DNA of 15,687 nucleotides from an uncultured Collinsella sp. (GCA_959028445.1 CAUFRY010000046.1:1-15687); one strand, 5' to 3'. Positions 1 through 7,537 are shown, counted from the first letter of the stretch. A program made the numbers and translations. The notes: generated from the letters alone by a model not told the origin.

Positions 1-589
1 CCAGGCGGCCGAGCATGGCGAAGCCCATGGCAGGCAGGATGTTGGCGGCAACGCCAAAGCCAGCAAGGACAAAGGGCGGGATGAAGTCGAGCATGCCCTG
101 GATGGCGTCAGCACCCAGATAGAACGACAGCGAGCACAGCAGGAACGCCATGATGATACCGGTCAAACCGATCAGGAAGTGCATCGCATAGACACCCTTA
201 AGGTTGCCCTGGCCGGAGAAGACATCAGCGCGGTCAACCAGGATCGGCAGGGCGGCGTTGAGGATGTTCTTGATGGCAAGGCACAGCGTGGCGATGGGCA
301 TGGCAAGCGCGATGGCTGCCTCGGTGCTCTGGCCCAGCTGGATAGCGAAGGCGCAGGCGAGCACGCCGCCGATCGTCTCATCAGGCGGCACGTAGGCGCC
401 GATGGAGATCGAGCCCATGAACAGCAGCTCCAGGCTGGCGCCGATCGCGAGGCCGGACTGCAGGTCCCCCAGCACCAGGCCCACGAGCGGGCACAGGACG
501 ATGGGGCGGAACGCATAGAGCGTACCGAGCTGGCAGTCGAACTTACCAAATGCGGCGATAAGTCCGATGAGGATTGCTTGGGTAAGCAT
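1..589 (-). CDS. PTS mannose/sorbose-family EIIC component (3' end outside window)
   Basis: Membrane channel subunit (EIIC) of a mannose-family phosphotransferase permease, which together with EIID carries the sugar through the membrane. The reading frame opens at an ATG at 587-589 behind a strong AGGGGG ribosome site and stays open to the window edge, giving 196 residues of a family that is usually about 260. It begins MLTQAILIGLIAAFGKFD and is very hydrophobic; the segment with LGDLQSGLAIGASLELLFMG and GAYVPPDETIGG is typical of EIIC-Man proteins. It is the last visible gene of the operon after EIIA and EIIB; EIID should follow just beyond base 1. The family is clear; the transported sugar cannot be read from this subunit and is inferred from the neighbouring deglycases. 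Confidence 0.9.
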   Translation of the reverse strand, partial: MLTQAILIGLIAAFGKFDCQLGTLYAFRPIVLCPLVGLVLGDLQSGLAIGASLELLFMGSISIGAYVPPDETIGGVLACAFAIQLGQSTEAAIALAMPIATLCLAIKNILNAALPILVDRADVFSGQGNLKGVYAMHFLIGLTGIIMAFLLCSLSFYLGADAIQGMLDFIPPFVLAGFGVAANILPAMGFAMLGRL

Positions 590-616
590 ATATCCCCCTT
601 TCCTAATAGGACACTA

Positions 617-636
617 CGAAGAGCTCAGACTCTTCG
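617..636. other. Intercistronic hairpin between EIIB and EIIC genes
   Basis: A perfect 7-base stem (CGAAGAG / CTCTTCG) with a 6-base loop lies in the 58-base gap between the two PTS genes. No T-run follows on the minus strand, so a terminator is unlikely. It may stabilise or help process the operon mRNA; that is inference. Confidence 0.4.
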
Positions 637-647
637 AAATTGAACGC

Positions 648-1130
648 CTAGAGCACGCTGGCGCAGTCAACCTTGGGGTCATCGGCCAGGGGTCGAATCT
701 CGACCTCAACGCCACGATCCAGCATCTCGCGCACATCGGCTTCCTCGGCCGCGGTCAGGAAGATCTGACGAGAGACCTGACGAGCATCGGGACGCTTCTC
801 GTCCTTGGGCTTGGTGTTGCCCAGGTTGACCGACTTGATCTGCGGGCAGCCCTCAACAAGCTGCTTTGCCTCAGCAATAGTGGCGACACAGATGATCATC
901 TTGTACTTGTCGGTCACGCCCGAGTTGATAGCTTCGATTGCATGCTCCATATCTTTGATGACGAGCTTGCAGCCGGCAGGCTTGCCCATCTTGAGCGTCG
1001 TCTTCCACACCGGGTCGTTAGCGACCTTATCGCCCACGCAGAAGATGCAGTTGGAGCCAAGGCCCTGAACCCAGGAAACTGCGACCTGGCCATGAAGCAG
1101 GCGATGGTCAACGCGAAGTAGCTGAATCAT
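648..1130 (-). CDS. PTS mannose/sorbose-family EIIB component
   Basis: Cytoplasmic EIIB subunit, which takes phosphate from EIIA and gives it to the incoming sugar. The protein has 160 residues, normal for a free-standing EIIB. The N-terminal MIQLLRVDHRLLHGQV is the family active-site loop; His13 in LLHGQ corresponds to the phosphorylated histidine of known EIIB-Man proteins. I chose the ATG at 1128-1130, because the family normally begins right at this loop and a G-rich stretch (GGGGGG) lies about 8 bases upstream; a TTG five codons earlier would put the start inside that G-run. It sits 57 bases after EIIA and 58 bases before EIIC, so it belongs to the same transcription unit. Family assignment is firm; substrate is inferred from context. 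Confidence 0.93.
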   Translation of the reverse strand: MIQLLRVDHRLLHGQVAVSWVQGLGSNCIFCVGDKVANDPVWKTTLKMGKPAGCKLVIKDMEHAIEAINSGVTDKYKMIICVATIAEAKQLVEGCPQIKSVNLGNTKPKDEKRPDARQVSRQIFLTAAEEADVREMLDRGVEVEIRPLADDPKVDCASVL

Positions 1131-1187
1131 AATGTGACCCCCCAAAGGTCTTGTGCCGTCTTACGGCGTGTCAGTAGGTGCTGCGGG

Positions 1188-1607
1188 TTAGAACTCTTCT
1201 TCCTCGTCGTCATCGACCAAAAGATCGTTGACAAACTTCACGCGCGTATCGTCCGCAGCGACGATGGCGCGAATCGTCTCCTCAACCGGCGCCGACTCGT
1301 CAGAGAACAGCAACTGGATGAGGAGAGGAAGGTTCATGTTGGTAACGAGGTACGTGCGGGGACGCGTCTGGACGATCTTGGTAAACTCGTTGTTGACGCT
1401 GCCGCCAAAGAGGTCGGTGCAGACAACGACATCATCGTCAGCAGACATGCCTGCCAGCAGTTTTTGGGCCTCCTCGGCCACGTCCATGCGGCCATCGACG
1501 AACATCGAAAGATCGTGGACGTTGTCGCGAGCGCCCGAGAGCAGCTCGACGCTCTCCTTGATGCCGGTAGCGAAGTGCGCATGGCTGGCGATGATGTACT
1601 GTCTCAT
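1188..1607 (-). CDS. PTS mannose/sorbose-family EIIA component
   Basis: Cytoplasmic EIIA subunit that accepts phosphate from HPr and passes it to EIIB. It has 139 residues, the usual size of a single-domain EIIA-Man. The start MRQYIIASHAHFATGIK contains the likely phospho-acceptor His9, and the TDLFGGSVNN segment in the middle is the typical second motif of the fold. The ATG follows an AGAGGAA ribosome site about 6 bases upstream. The protein ends in an acidic tail (DDDEEEEF), which I do not recognise as a family feature. It lies 46 bases after the SIS-domain gene in the same operon. The assignment is firm. Confidence 0.93.
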   Translation of the reverse strand: MRQYIIASHAHFATGIKESVELLSGARDNVHDLSMFVDGRMDVAEEAQKLLAGMSADDDVVVCTDLFGGSVNNEFTKIVQTRPRTYLVTNMNLPLLIQLLFSDESAPVEETIRAIVAADDTRVKFVNDLLVDDDEEEEF

Positions 1608-1653
1608 TCTGTGTTCCTCTCAATAGCCCGGCACGTTCCCGCACCCGTTTTCT

Positions 1654-2715
1654 TTAGTAGTCGAACTGGTGATAGTAGCGACGATACTTGAGGTTGTGCT
1701 TGGTGACCGTCTCGTAGTAGCGAGCCAGGCGGTCGGTAACGAGCACCGTCAGAATCCACGGAGACACGATGACGCGGAACTCGTCGTCAAGGCCGGGGAT
1801 CGCGAACTCGGCGGTGTCGATGATGTTGATGTCGGTGTCGCCGGTCACGCCGCGGTCGAGGAAGGCGCGGACGCGCTCGTCGAGCTTGCGGTTCTCGTCC
1901 TCGCCCATGAACAAGAAGACCGGGACGCCGGGCTCCACGAGCTCGAGGGTGCCGTGGAAGAAGTCGGCCGAGGTGATGTAGCGGGTGCGCTTCCACTGCA
2001 TCTCCTCGAGGATGCACATCGAGAACAGGATGGTCTCGCCCCACAGGGCGCCGGAGCCGATGAACATGGTGTAGGGGGCCAGGGCGTACTTCTTGGCGAG
2101 CTCCTCGGCGCGCGGCTCGAAGCTCTTGCGGATGTCGACCAGGTGGGTCCAAACATCCTTGGTCTGCTCGATGAACTTATCGAACTGCGGGAAGCAGCCG
2201 CGGCGGTTGAGCAGGCGCAGGCCGAAGCAGTCGGCGAGGTAGTAGCCCATCTCGCAGCCGCCGTTACCATGATCGGAAGCCATCTTGACGCAATTCTCGG
2301 CGCCGACAGCCTGGCCGATGGGGCCCTCGGGCTTGGTCATGGCGTAGACGCGAATGCCCTTTTCCTTCATCTTCTTGACGGCCTCGAGGACCTCGGGGGT
2401 AGTGCCGGACTCGGAGGCGGTGAGCACGACGGACTTCTCGGTCATGCGCTTGTGGCCCATGACGTTCCACTCGGCGGCGTGGATCAGGTAGACCTCGAGG
2501 TCGCGGTCGCCGAACTTGTTCATGAGGTACTCGAGCTGCATGAGCTCGTCCCAGGTGCCGCCGACGCCCATCAGGAACACGGCGTCGTAGCCCTCGTCGG
2601 CGACCTTGTCGGCGAGCGCGGTCATCTTCTTGCCGGTCTCGTAGAGCGCCTTGCCGTCCTCGAGATAGCCCTCCTGGTCGAAATGCATGATCTCGATCTT
2701 CTCGGTTTCCTTCAT
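1654..2715 (-). CDS. SIS-domain sugar-amine-6-phosphate deglycase (FrlB/GfrE-like)
   Basis: Likely splits a 6-phosphorylated Amadori compound (fructoselysine-6-P or glucoselysine-6-P type) into glucose-6-phosphate and the free amino acid. The 353-residue protein has two SIS domains: the first around residues 40-170 with MGVGGT (49-54) and the sugar-phosphate loop SESGTT (101-106), the second around 200-330. The C-terminal half, with FHGTLELVEPGVPVFLFMG and the end RRYYHQFDY, matches FrlB of E. coli closely from memory. The residue before FFHG is Asp251, where FrlB-type enzymes and the neighbouring SIS protein have Glu. The ATG has an AAGGAGAG site 5 bases upstream. It lies between the second SIS gene and EIIA, the gene content known from gfr operons. 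Homology is firm, the exact substrate is not. Confidence 0.85.
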   Translation of the reverse strand: MKETEKIEIMHFDQEGYLEDGKALYETGKKMTALADKVADEGYDAVFLMGVGGTWDELMQLEYLMNKFGDRDLEVYLIHAAEWNVMGHKRMTEKSVVLTASESGTTPEVLEAVKKMKEKGIRVYAMTKPEGPIGQAVGAENCVKMASDHGNGGCEMGYYLADCFGLRLLNRRGCFPQFDKFIEQTKDVWTHLVDIRKSFEPRAEELAKKYALAPYTMFIGSGALWGETILFSMCILEEMQWKRTRYITSADFFHGTLELVEPGVPVFLFMGEDENRKLDERVRAFLDRGVTGDTDINIIDTAEFAIPGLDDEFRVIVSPWILTVLVTDRLARYYETVTKHNLKYRRYYHQFDY

Positions 2716-2775
2716 TTGTCTCTCCTTTCTGGGGTTGTTTCCACATCCCCCATGCCAACGGGCATCAAAACCCGC

Positions 2776-3891
2776 TTACATTCCGTAACACTCAGCCGCT
2801 TTGGCCTTAAGCGCATTGACTGACTCTTCGTAGCCCTCTGCCTTGACCTCCATTTGCTTGGAGACGGCATCGAGATACGGGTGCACGTTCCATGACTTCA
2901 GACGCTCGGCGATCATGGCCGCAATCGTCTGGAAGAACACAAGATTGGGAATTGCGCTGAGCAGCGGAGCCACCTGAGGCACCGCAACCTCGTGAGCCCT
3001 ACCCTTGGGATGGGCCGTGAGCAGCACCGTTTTTGCCGTAACGTTCGATAGCGCATCGGCGATATTCGCAAGACGCTCCGACCCCTGCGGATCGTCGACG
3101 ATAAACACCAGATAGCCCGGAACGATCTGCATTTCGGGACCGTGGACGAACTCCTCGCCTTCGTGATGCATGGCAGGAATCTTGATGGTCTCGCTCAGCT
3201 TGAGCGCTGCCTCCTCGGCAACACCATAGTTGGGGCCGTTGCCGACGACCATGGCGGGCATGTGCTCAGAAAGCTCGAGCATGTGATCTTGGACATATGC
3301 CTCGGCGGTCTTGCACATCACGGCATTAGCCTGGATAGCCTCGCGCAGGTCATCAAGACGCTGAGCAACGCCCTTGGCGTCAATCGTTCCGCGCGCCTGA
3401 CCGCCGTAAATACCAAAGAGCACCAGGTACTCAACGAGAACCTCGACGCCCAGAGTCACAAAGTCCACCGACTCGACGCCCACACCGTAGTCAAGAACGA
3501 TGTCAGCGTGTTCCTTGATGGGTGCCTCGACGTTTGCCGTGAGCGCAACTGCAGCCATATCGTGTGCGCGCATGTAATCGAGCGCCGCAATCGTATTGGT
3601 TGAATAGCCGCTCTGCGAGACGGCAATGTTAAGCGCATGCTGTGGATAGGTGTGTTCAAAATCGACGAAGGCCTCGGGCGTCACAACGGACACCTGCATC
3701 TGCAGCGCATCTTGCAGGTAATCGCGGGCGCAATCCGCAGCATGGCGCGACGAACCCGAAGCAACGATGCGCAGCGCGTCAAAAGAACCGGACTGGAAAA
3801 TATCAACGAGCTGCGCTACCAGCTCAGACGAACGCTCGAGGTTCTCTCCCATACGCACATGGGCAAGCTGAACGTAATCGAGCATCTTCAT
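2776..3891 (-). CDS. SIS-domain protein, second deglycase/isomerase (GlmS-isomerase-like, possibly GfrF role)
   Basis: A 371-residue protein made of two SIS domains like the isomerase half of GlmS and like the deglycases of Amadori-product operons. Visible motifs are SGSSRH (45-50) and SQSGYSTNT (92-100) in domain one, and GNGPNYG (217-223) plus EGEEFVHGPEM (244-254) in domain two; Glu246/Glu247 and His250 are candidate catalytic residues. It is the first structural gene after the control region. I chose the ATG at 3889-3891, because GAGGTGAG lies just upstream; an upstream GTG start would add 13 residues but overlaps the operator palindrome. In known gfr operons two different SIS deglycases accompany the EIIABCD genes, so this one may serve the second substrate. 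That role is inference; the fold is clear. Confidence 0.82.
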   Translation of the reverse strand: MKMLDYVQLAHVRMGENLERSSELVAQLVDIFQSGSFDALRIVASGSSRHAADCARDYLQDALQMQVSVVTPEAFVDFEHTYPQHALNIAVSQSGYSTNTIAALDYMRAHDMAAVALTANVEAPIKEHADIVLDYGVGVESVDFVTLGVEVLVEYLVLFGIYGGQARGTIDAKGVAQRLDDLREAIQANAVMCKTAEAYVQDHMLELSEHMPAMVVGNGPNYGVAEEAALKLSETIKIPAMHHEGEEFVHGPEMQIVPGYLVFIVDDPQGSERLANIADALSNVTAKTVLLTAHPKGRAHEVAVPQVAPLLSAIPNLVFFQTIAAMIAERLKSWNVHPYLDAVSKQMEVKAEGYEESVNALKAKAAECYGM

Positions 3892-3913
3892 CGTCTCACC
3901 TCGTAACAAATCA

Positions 3914-3930
3914 TTAGTATTTGATACCAA
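3914..3930. promoter_or_regulatory. Inverted repeat, candidate GntR operator upstream of the SIS/PTS operon
   Basis: TTAGTAT-TTG-ATACCAA is a 17-base inverted repeat with one mismatch, 23 bases upstream of the first structural gene. GTAT/ATAC half-sites are usual for HutC-type GntR regulators, and two such regulators are encoded immediately upstream. On the minus strand a possible -10 box (TATAAC) lies about 10 bases before it, so binding here would block transcription; I see no good -35. Confidence 0.55.
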
Positions 3931-3952
3931 TCACAGTTATAGGTTACGGCTT

Positions 3953-3961
3953 TTTGATACC
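3953..3961. promoter_or_regulatory. Repeated half-site TTTGATACC
   Basis: The nine bases TTTGATACC occur here and again at 3920-3928 in the same orientation, 33 bases apart (about three helical turns), so both copies face the same side of the DNA. The second copy forms the right half of the palindrome at 3914-3930. It may be an auxiliary binding site. Confidence 0.4.
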
Positions 3962-4018
3962 TCTTTGTCGATTAATTTATCCCCTTCGGCGAACGGTCGA
4001 TTTTGAGCCATGTAAGGT

Positions 4019-4028
4019 TGTATATACA
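4019..4028. promoter_or_regulatory. Palindrome TGTATATACA, second candidate GntR operator
   Basis: A perfect 10-base palindrome with GTAT/ATAC half-sites and no spacer, located 57 bases downstream of the second GntR gene and about 130 bases upstream of the first SIS gene. Its half-site spacing differs from the 17-base site nearer the operon, which would fit two regulators with different specificity. Inference only. Confidence 0.45.
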
Positions 4029-4084
4029 GCTGACCCAACGATCAAAACTGGTTAGTTTCCCAGCCGTTATTCACAAAATACCAG

Positions 4085-4798
4085 CTAGTACGTATAGGTG
4101 TAGCCGCCCGTATCGCCACGATTGAAGGACTTTACATACTCGATAGCCTGACCGCTCGCGTCATAGCTCACGCATTCCAAAAGCAAAACAAGATCGCCCT
4201 GTTCCAGTCCAAGGAGGCCGGCATCTCGTGCGCCCAGTGCCTCGATATCGAGCTTTTCCTGTGCCATGACTGGCTTTCGGCCCAGCATCTCATAGGTCTC
4301 GTACAAACTGAAGACCGACACGTCAATATCTTCGATGGTTGGGAACAGCAGGCAGGGAATCAGCGCCGTCTCAATCGATACGGGGCTACCGTTTATGCAG
4401 TTCAGGCGTCGAACGGAATAGAGCAGGTCGTCCTCGGCGATGCCAAACAGGTCGGCGTAATATGGCCCCGCATAACGCTTGGAACGCGCGAGAATACGGA
4501 CGGACGGCTCGCCGCCCGAAGCACGGACCGATTCACGGAAACCGACCGTGCGTTCAAAAAAAGCAGGTACTTTCTGCGCCACAAAGGCACCTTTTCCCCG
4601 AACACGGCGAATCTGCCCGCGCCGAACCAGCTCATCGACAGCGCTTCGGATGGTCAAGCGTGTCGTACCAAATTCCTCGGCGAGGTCTTTTTCGGACGGA
4701 ATCATGGAACCCGTGGGATATGCACCGCGCTCGATACGTTCCTCGATGCAGCGTCGAATGCGCATATAAACCGGGGTGGCATCTACTGTTTCAGCCAT
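4085..4798 (-). CDS. GntR-family regulator with UTRA domain (HutC/FrlR type)
   Basis: A 237-residue transcription regulator. The N-terminal winged helix (about residues 8-75, with IPSEKDLAEEFGTTRLTIRSAV and the wing RRVRGKGAFV) is followed by a ligand-binding UTRA domain (about 90-237), the HutC arrangement used by FrlR, NagR and similar sensors of sugar phosphates. The ATG lies inside the end of the upstream GntR gene (16-base overlap) behind AGGTGA, so translation is probably coupled. It is followed by the control region of the SIS/PTS operon, and most likely represses that operon until a phosphorylated substrate binds. It is a distinct paralogue of its neighbour, not a recent copy. Class is firm; ligand is inferred. 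Confidence 0.88.
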   Translation of the reverse strand: MAETVDATPVYMRIRRCIEERIERGAYPTGSMIPSEKDLAEEFGTTRLTIRSAVDELVRRGQIRRVRGKGAFVAQKVPAFFERTVGFRESVRASGGEPSVRILARSKRYAGPYYADLFGIAEDDLLYSVRRLNCINGSPVSIETALIPCLLFPTIEDIDVSVFSLYETYEMLGRKPVMAQEKLDIEALGARDAGLLGLEQGDLVLLLECVSYDASGQAIEYVKSFNRGDTGGYTYTY

Positions 4799-5550
4799 TG
4801 TTCACCTGCCACGCTCCTCATGCCGTTCTCTTCGCCGTTATCGGCAAAGCGGAACTTTGTGGGCAAAATCACCGATTTGCAATGCTCCACAAAACGCATG
4901 TCCTTATCAAATTCGATCGAGCTCTCATAGAACACCGGCGTTCCCTCTTCTTGCTGGAGCAGCTCGGCCTCTTCGACGTTCAAACGCGAGATGGAGATAT
5001 GCTCACGTCCATGCTCAACGCGCACGCCACCTTCTTTGAGCAAGACATCGTAAAGGCTCTCACACTCAAAATCGTGCTCGGGAAGCGATGGGCACAGGGA
5101 CAGGTTAACGTGAGCGGTCTCGATTGACGCCGGCTCGCCCTCAATAAGTCGAACGCGCTGCATGCGGAGCAAGGGAGCGCCTACAGCCACCCCAAGCTTG
5201 TCGGCAAGCGCCTCATCCGCCTCGATGGTCCCGGTGGAAACCAGACGAGAAGAGGGGTGCAGGCCGGCAGTCCGCACAGCATCGGAAAAGTTATACGTTT
5301 CCTGGAAGATGTTCAGCGGCTTGGGAGGACACACATACGTGCCCGATCCGCGACGGCTCTCGAGCGTTCCACACGAGATAAGCCGCGTGATACCGGCACG
5401 CAACGCCGTACGCGAAACGCCAATCTCTTCGCACAGCACGCGCTCGGCCGGCAGGCGATCGCCGCCGGCAAGCTGATGGTGCTGGATATACCAAAGAATT
5501 CCCTCAACAGCATGATCTTTGGGGGGAATTGCATAAGATTCGCCTGCCAT
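4783..5550 (-). CDS. GntR-family regulator with UTRA domain, paralogue of the next gene
   Basis: A 255-residue HutC-type regulator. The winged helix occupies roughly residues 10-75 (LPAERVLCEEIGVSRTALRAG, wing ESRRGSGTYV); the UTRA domain follows (about 90-245, with MQRVRLIEGEPASIET as in the family core). The start ATG has GAGGAG about 9 bases upstream and lies 38 bases after the hypothetical gene. Its 3' end overlaps the start of the second GntR gene by 16 bases in another frame. Two adjacent, diverged UTRA regulators in front of one PTS operon suggest either two inducers or heteromeric control. The ligand is unknown; the family assignment is firm. Confidence 0.87.
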   Translation of the reverse strand: MAGESYAIPPKDHAVEGILWYIQHHQLAGGDRLPAERVLCEEIGVSRTALRAGITRLISCGTLESRRGSGTYVCPPKPLNIFQETYNFSDAVRTAGLHPSSRLVSTGTIEADEALADKLGVAVGAPLLRMQRVRLIEGEPASIETAHVNLSLCPSLPEHDFECESLYDVLLKEGGVRVEHGREHISISRLNVEEAELLQQEEGTPVFYESSIEFDKDMRFVEHCKSVILPTKFRFADNGEENGMRSVAGEQWLKQ

Positions 5551-5588
5551 TGCACAGACTCCTCATTCAGAAACGTATGCCGCCAAAA

Positions 5589-6077
5589 TTAGGCCAGCCC
5601 TCCCATGGCATCAAATTCTGCCTTGATCTTCTCGGCGACATTCCGATACGACTTATATAGACTTGAATCGCGTTTGACTTCGTCGGTCATAACGGGAATC
5701 TCTAATTTGGAAACCTCGTCTTTTCCCGTCTGAACCGCCACAACAACGCCCATACCAAGACACATATTACGCTTGGCAGCATTTATTTTTGCTGCCTTGG
5801 CAGGATTTGCCAGGATACGCTGGGCAAATTCCTGTTTAGAGACCGCTTCTTCGGCCTCCGGATCGCCCGCCTCGGCCACTTCGCACTGCAGCACATCCGC
5901 ATAGTCAAAAATCTTCGGCTCGCCGCCGCGCTGATGCACGGCCCACTTGCGGCGCGTGGCATCCTGGTAGATAGCCGGCAAAAATGTAAACCGCGGCGGG
6001 TCCAAAATCGTATCCGTGATGGTAAACACATCGGAATCAAAGGCATCCTGCGGGTTTTTCTTCTTGAACAGCCCCAT
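5589..6077 (-). CDS. Conserved-looking hypothetical protein, 162 residues
   Basis: I do not recognise this protein with confidence. The product starts MGLFKKKNPQDAF at an ATG with GGGAGG 5 bases upstream; an in-frame ATG 11 codons earlier lacks a site and is less likely. It has no signal peptide or clear membrane helix. The first half is rich in likely beta strands (TFLPAIYQDATRRKWAV, EPKIFDYADVLQCEV), the middle is a charged helical stretch, and the end is helical (SYRNVAEKIKAEFDAM). The strand-rich part recalls small DUF4428/SHOCT-associated proteins that follow a similar IFDYxDI pattern, but I cannot confirm it. It lies on the same strand, 38 bases before the GntR pair, and may share their transcript. 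Confidence 0.6.
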   Translation of the reverse strand: MGLFKKKNPQDAFDSDVFTITDTILDPPRFTFLPAIYQDATRRKWAVHQRGGEPKIFDYADVLQCEVAEAGDPEAEEAVSKQEFAQRILANPAKAAKINAAKRNMCLGMGVVVAVQTGKDEVSKLEIPVMTDEVKRDSSLYKSYRNVAEKIKAEFDAMGGLA

Positions 6078-6198
6078 ATCAGCCTCCCGTACTAGCATTA
6101 AACAACTCATGCTGAATATAGCACCAATTTCAAGCCACTGCTTTATCGCATCGGTGCGTGGCGTCTATGGCTCGCCCAGCGGAAGAGTTCACGGACGA

Positions 6199-6271
6199 GG
6201 GCCGGGGTGCCTGCCTTGTTTTGAGAAGTGGGCTCCGCGAACTTCTCAAAACAAGGCAGGCACCCCGGCCC
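6199..6271. repeat. Long perfect inverted repeat (31-base arms, 11-base loop)
   Basis: Bases 6199-6229 are the exact reverse complement of 6241-6271, with the 11-base loop GGGCTCCGCGA at 6230-6240. The base of the stem reads GGGCCGGGGTGCCTGCC, the tip is AT-richer. It lies between the 3' end of the LacI gene and the 5' end of the hypothetical gene. Neither strand shows a T-run after it, so it is not a standard terminator. The stem base resembles that of the repeat at 8579-8714. Confidence 0.95.
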
Positions 6272-6325
6272 CGCCGGCAAATAGCAGACACTCCGCATGC
6301 AATCTATGCAAACAAACAAGTACGT

Positions 6326-7354
6326 TTAGCTACATTCGGTAAGTTCGAGCACGCTGCCCTTAACGATAAGTGCCGGCTCCAGAACGACCTCTTCGGCACG
6401 CCTGCCGCCCCTACCGGCAAGACGCTTGGACATGCAGCCAAAAGCATGCTCCGCAAGGACACCAGGGTCCTGCTCAATCGCGGTCAGCGCCGGCTCAAAG
6501 AGAACGTCGGCCGCCGAGTTGTCATAGCTCACCACCGAGATATCGCCCGGGATGCTCTTCCCCATCTCGTGCAAGCGCTTGAGCAAACCGAGGGCAATGT
6601 TATCCGAGCTTGCGAACACGGCAGTGGCGTCAGTTGCGAGCACTGCCTCCGAGGCCTCGTATGCGCTCGGAATGTAGTACTCGCTCTCAAACTCCAAACG
6701 CGCGTCGATCGGCAGGCCAACCTCGCGCAGCGCGCGCTCATAGCCGGCAAGTCGCTTGCGACCCGTATTGGAACGGCGGGCATTAACCAGGCAGGCAATA
6801 CGGCGGTGGCCTTGCTCGATCAGATAGCGGGTGGCCATATAGCCGCCCATCTCGTGGTCGAACATCACCTTGTCGCACTCGAGCCCCTCAATGGCACGGT
6901 CGACCATTACGGCCGGGATGGGCAGGTGGCTGACTTCTTCGCGCAGGGCGCGGTCATCGGAGAACTCGTCACCCACCACCAGGAAGACGCCATCAACGCC
7001 GCGCGTCACCAGCTGGCGCAGCAGCTCCAGATCGTCATCGGCGCTTCCGCCCGAGCTGGTAATGAAGAGCGCATAGCCGTCCTCGCGGCAGCGCTTTTCC
7101 AGGCTACCGGCGAGCGAGGCAAAAAAGCGGCTTTCGATGTTAGGGACGATAAGGCCCAGCGTGCGCGACTCGCGCATGACCAGGCTGCGCGCAATCTGGT
7201 TGGGAACATAGTGGTTGCGCGCCGCGACCTCTTTGATGAGCTTGCGGTTTTCTTCCGAGATGCGACAGGGCCGATTATTGAGAACAAGCGAGACCGACGA
7301 GGGGGAAAGCCCCACCTCCTGGGCGATCTGCTTGAGGGTGACTTTGTTGGCCAT
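6326..7354 (-). CDS. LacI-family transcription regulator
   Basis: A 342-residue regulator with the normal LacI layout: an N-terminal helix-turn-helix (residues 5-28, VTLKQIAQEVGLSPSSVS, then the hinge helix around 45-60 with NQIARSLV), and a periplasmic-binding-protein-like sugar domain (LGLIVPNIESRFFASL at about 67, VFASSDNIALGLL and the ISVVSYDNS segment further on). The ATG has GGAAGGAG close upstream. It stands alone and is divergent from murB; no sugar gene adjoins it except the PTS locus some 2 kb downstream on the same strand, so its regulon cannot be read from context. Ligand unknown; the family is firm. Confidence 0.92.
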   Translation of the reverse strand: MANKVTLKQIAQEVGLSPSSVSLVLNNRPCRISEENRKLIKEVAARNHYVPNQIARSLVMRESRTLGLIVPNIESRFFASLAGSLEKRCREDGYALFITSSGGSADDDLELLRQLVTRGVDGVFLVVGDEFSDDRALREEVSHLPIPAVMVDRAIEGLECDKVMFDHEMGGYMATRYLIEQGHRRIACLVNARRSNTGRKRLAGYERALREVGLPIDARLEFESEYYIPSAYEASEAVLATDATAVFASSDNIALGLLKRLHEMGKSIPGDISVVSYDNSAADVLFEPALTAIEQDPGVLAEHAFGCMSKRLAGRGGRRAEEVVLEPALIVKGSVLELTECS

Positions 7355-7389
7355 CTCGCTCCTTCCGGGTTTACGCGCAATCTCTTGAA

Positions 7390-7395
7390 AGTATA
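7390..7395 (-). promoter_or_regulatory. Possible -10 box of the LacI-family gene
   Basis: TATACT on the minus strand, 36 bases upstream of the start codon. I see no convincing -35 at the proper distance, so confidence is low. Confidence 0.35.
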
Positions 7396-7488
7396 GCGAC
7401 TACCCCTCTACCTCGGTGATAAACACTTTACCAATCCGGTGGACGGCTGTTTTATCGCCGCCAGCGCACCAAATCCGTCCGGGTGGGG

Positions 7489-7494
7489 TATATT
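7489..7494 (+). promoter_or_regulatory. Possible -10 box of murB
   Basis: TATATT on the plus strand lies 43 bases before the chosen murB start, in the 183-base divergent gap with the LacI gene. The -35 is not recognisable. Confidence 0.35.
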
Positions 7495-7537
7495 GCAATC
7501 GATTGATGACAACGACCACCAAAAGGCGGATATTCGT

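Noticed and set aside
1669..2823. 384-codon open frame on the plus strand opposite the FrlB-like gene
   Set aside because: It has low-complexity Leu/Ala/Val/Asp/Glu composition typical of the antisense of a GC-rich gene, and the minus-strand protein has clear homology.
6199..6271. Hairpin as a terminator for the LacI-family gene
   Set aside because: No T-tract follows the stem on the minus strand, and the stem is far longer than usual terminators.
6158..7396. 412-codon plus-strand open frame across the hairpin and opposite the LacI gene
   Set aside because: It runs through the 31-base inverted repeat and opposes a clear LacI regulator; no ribosome site.
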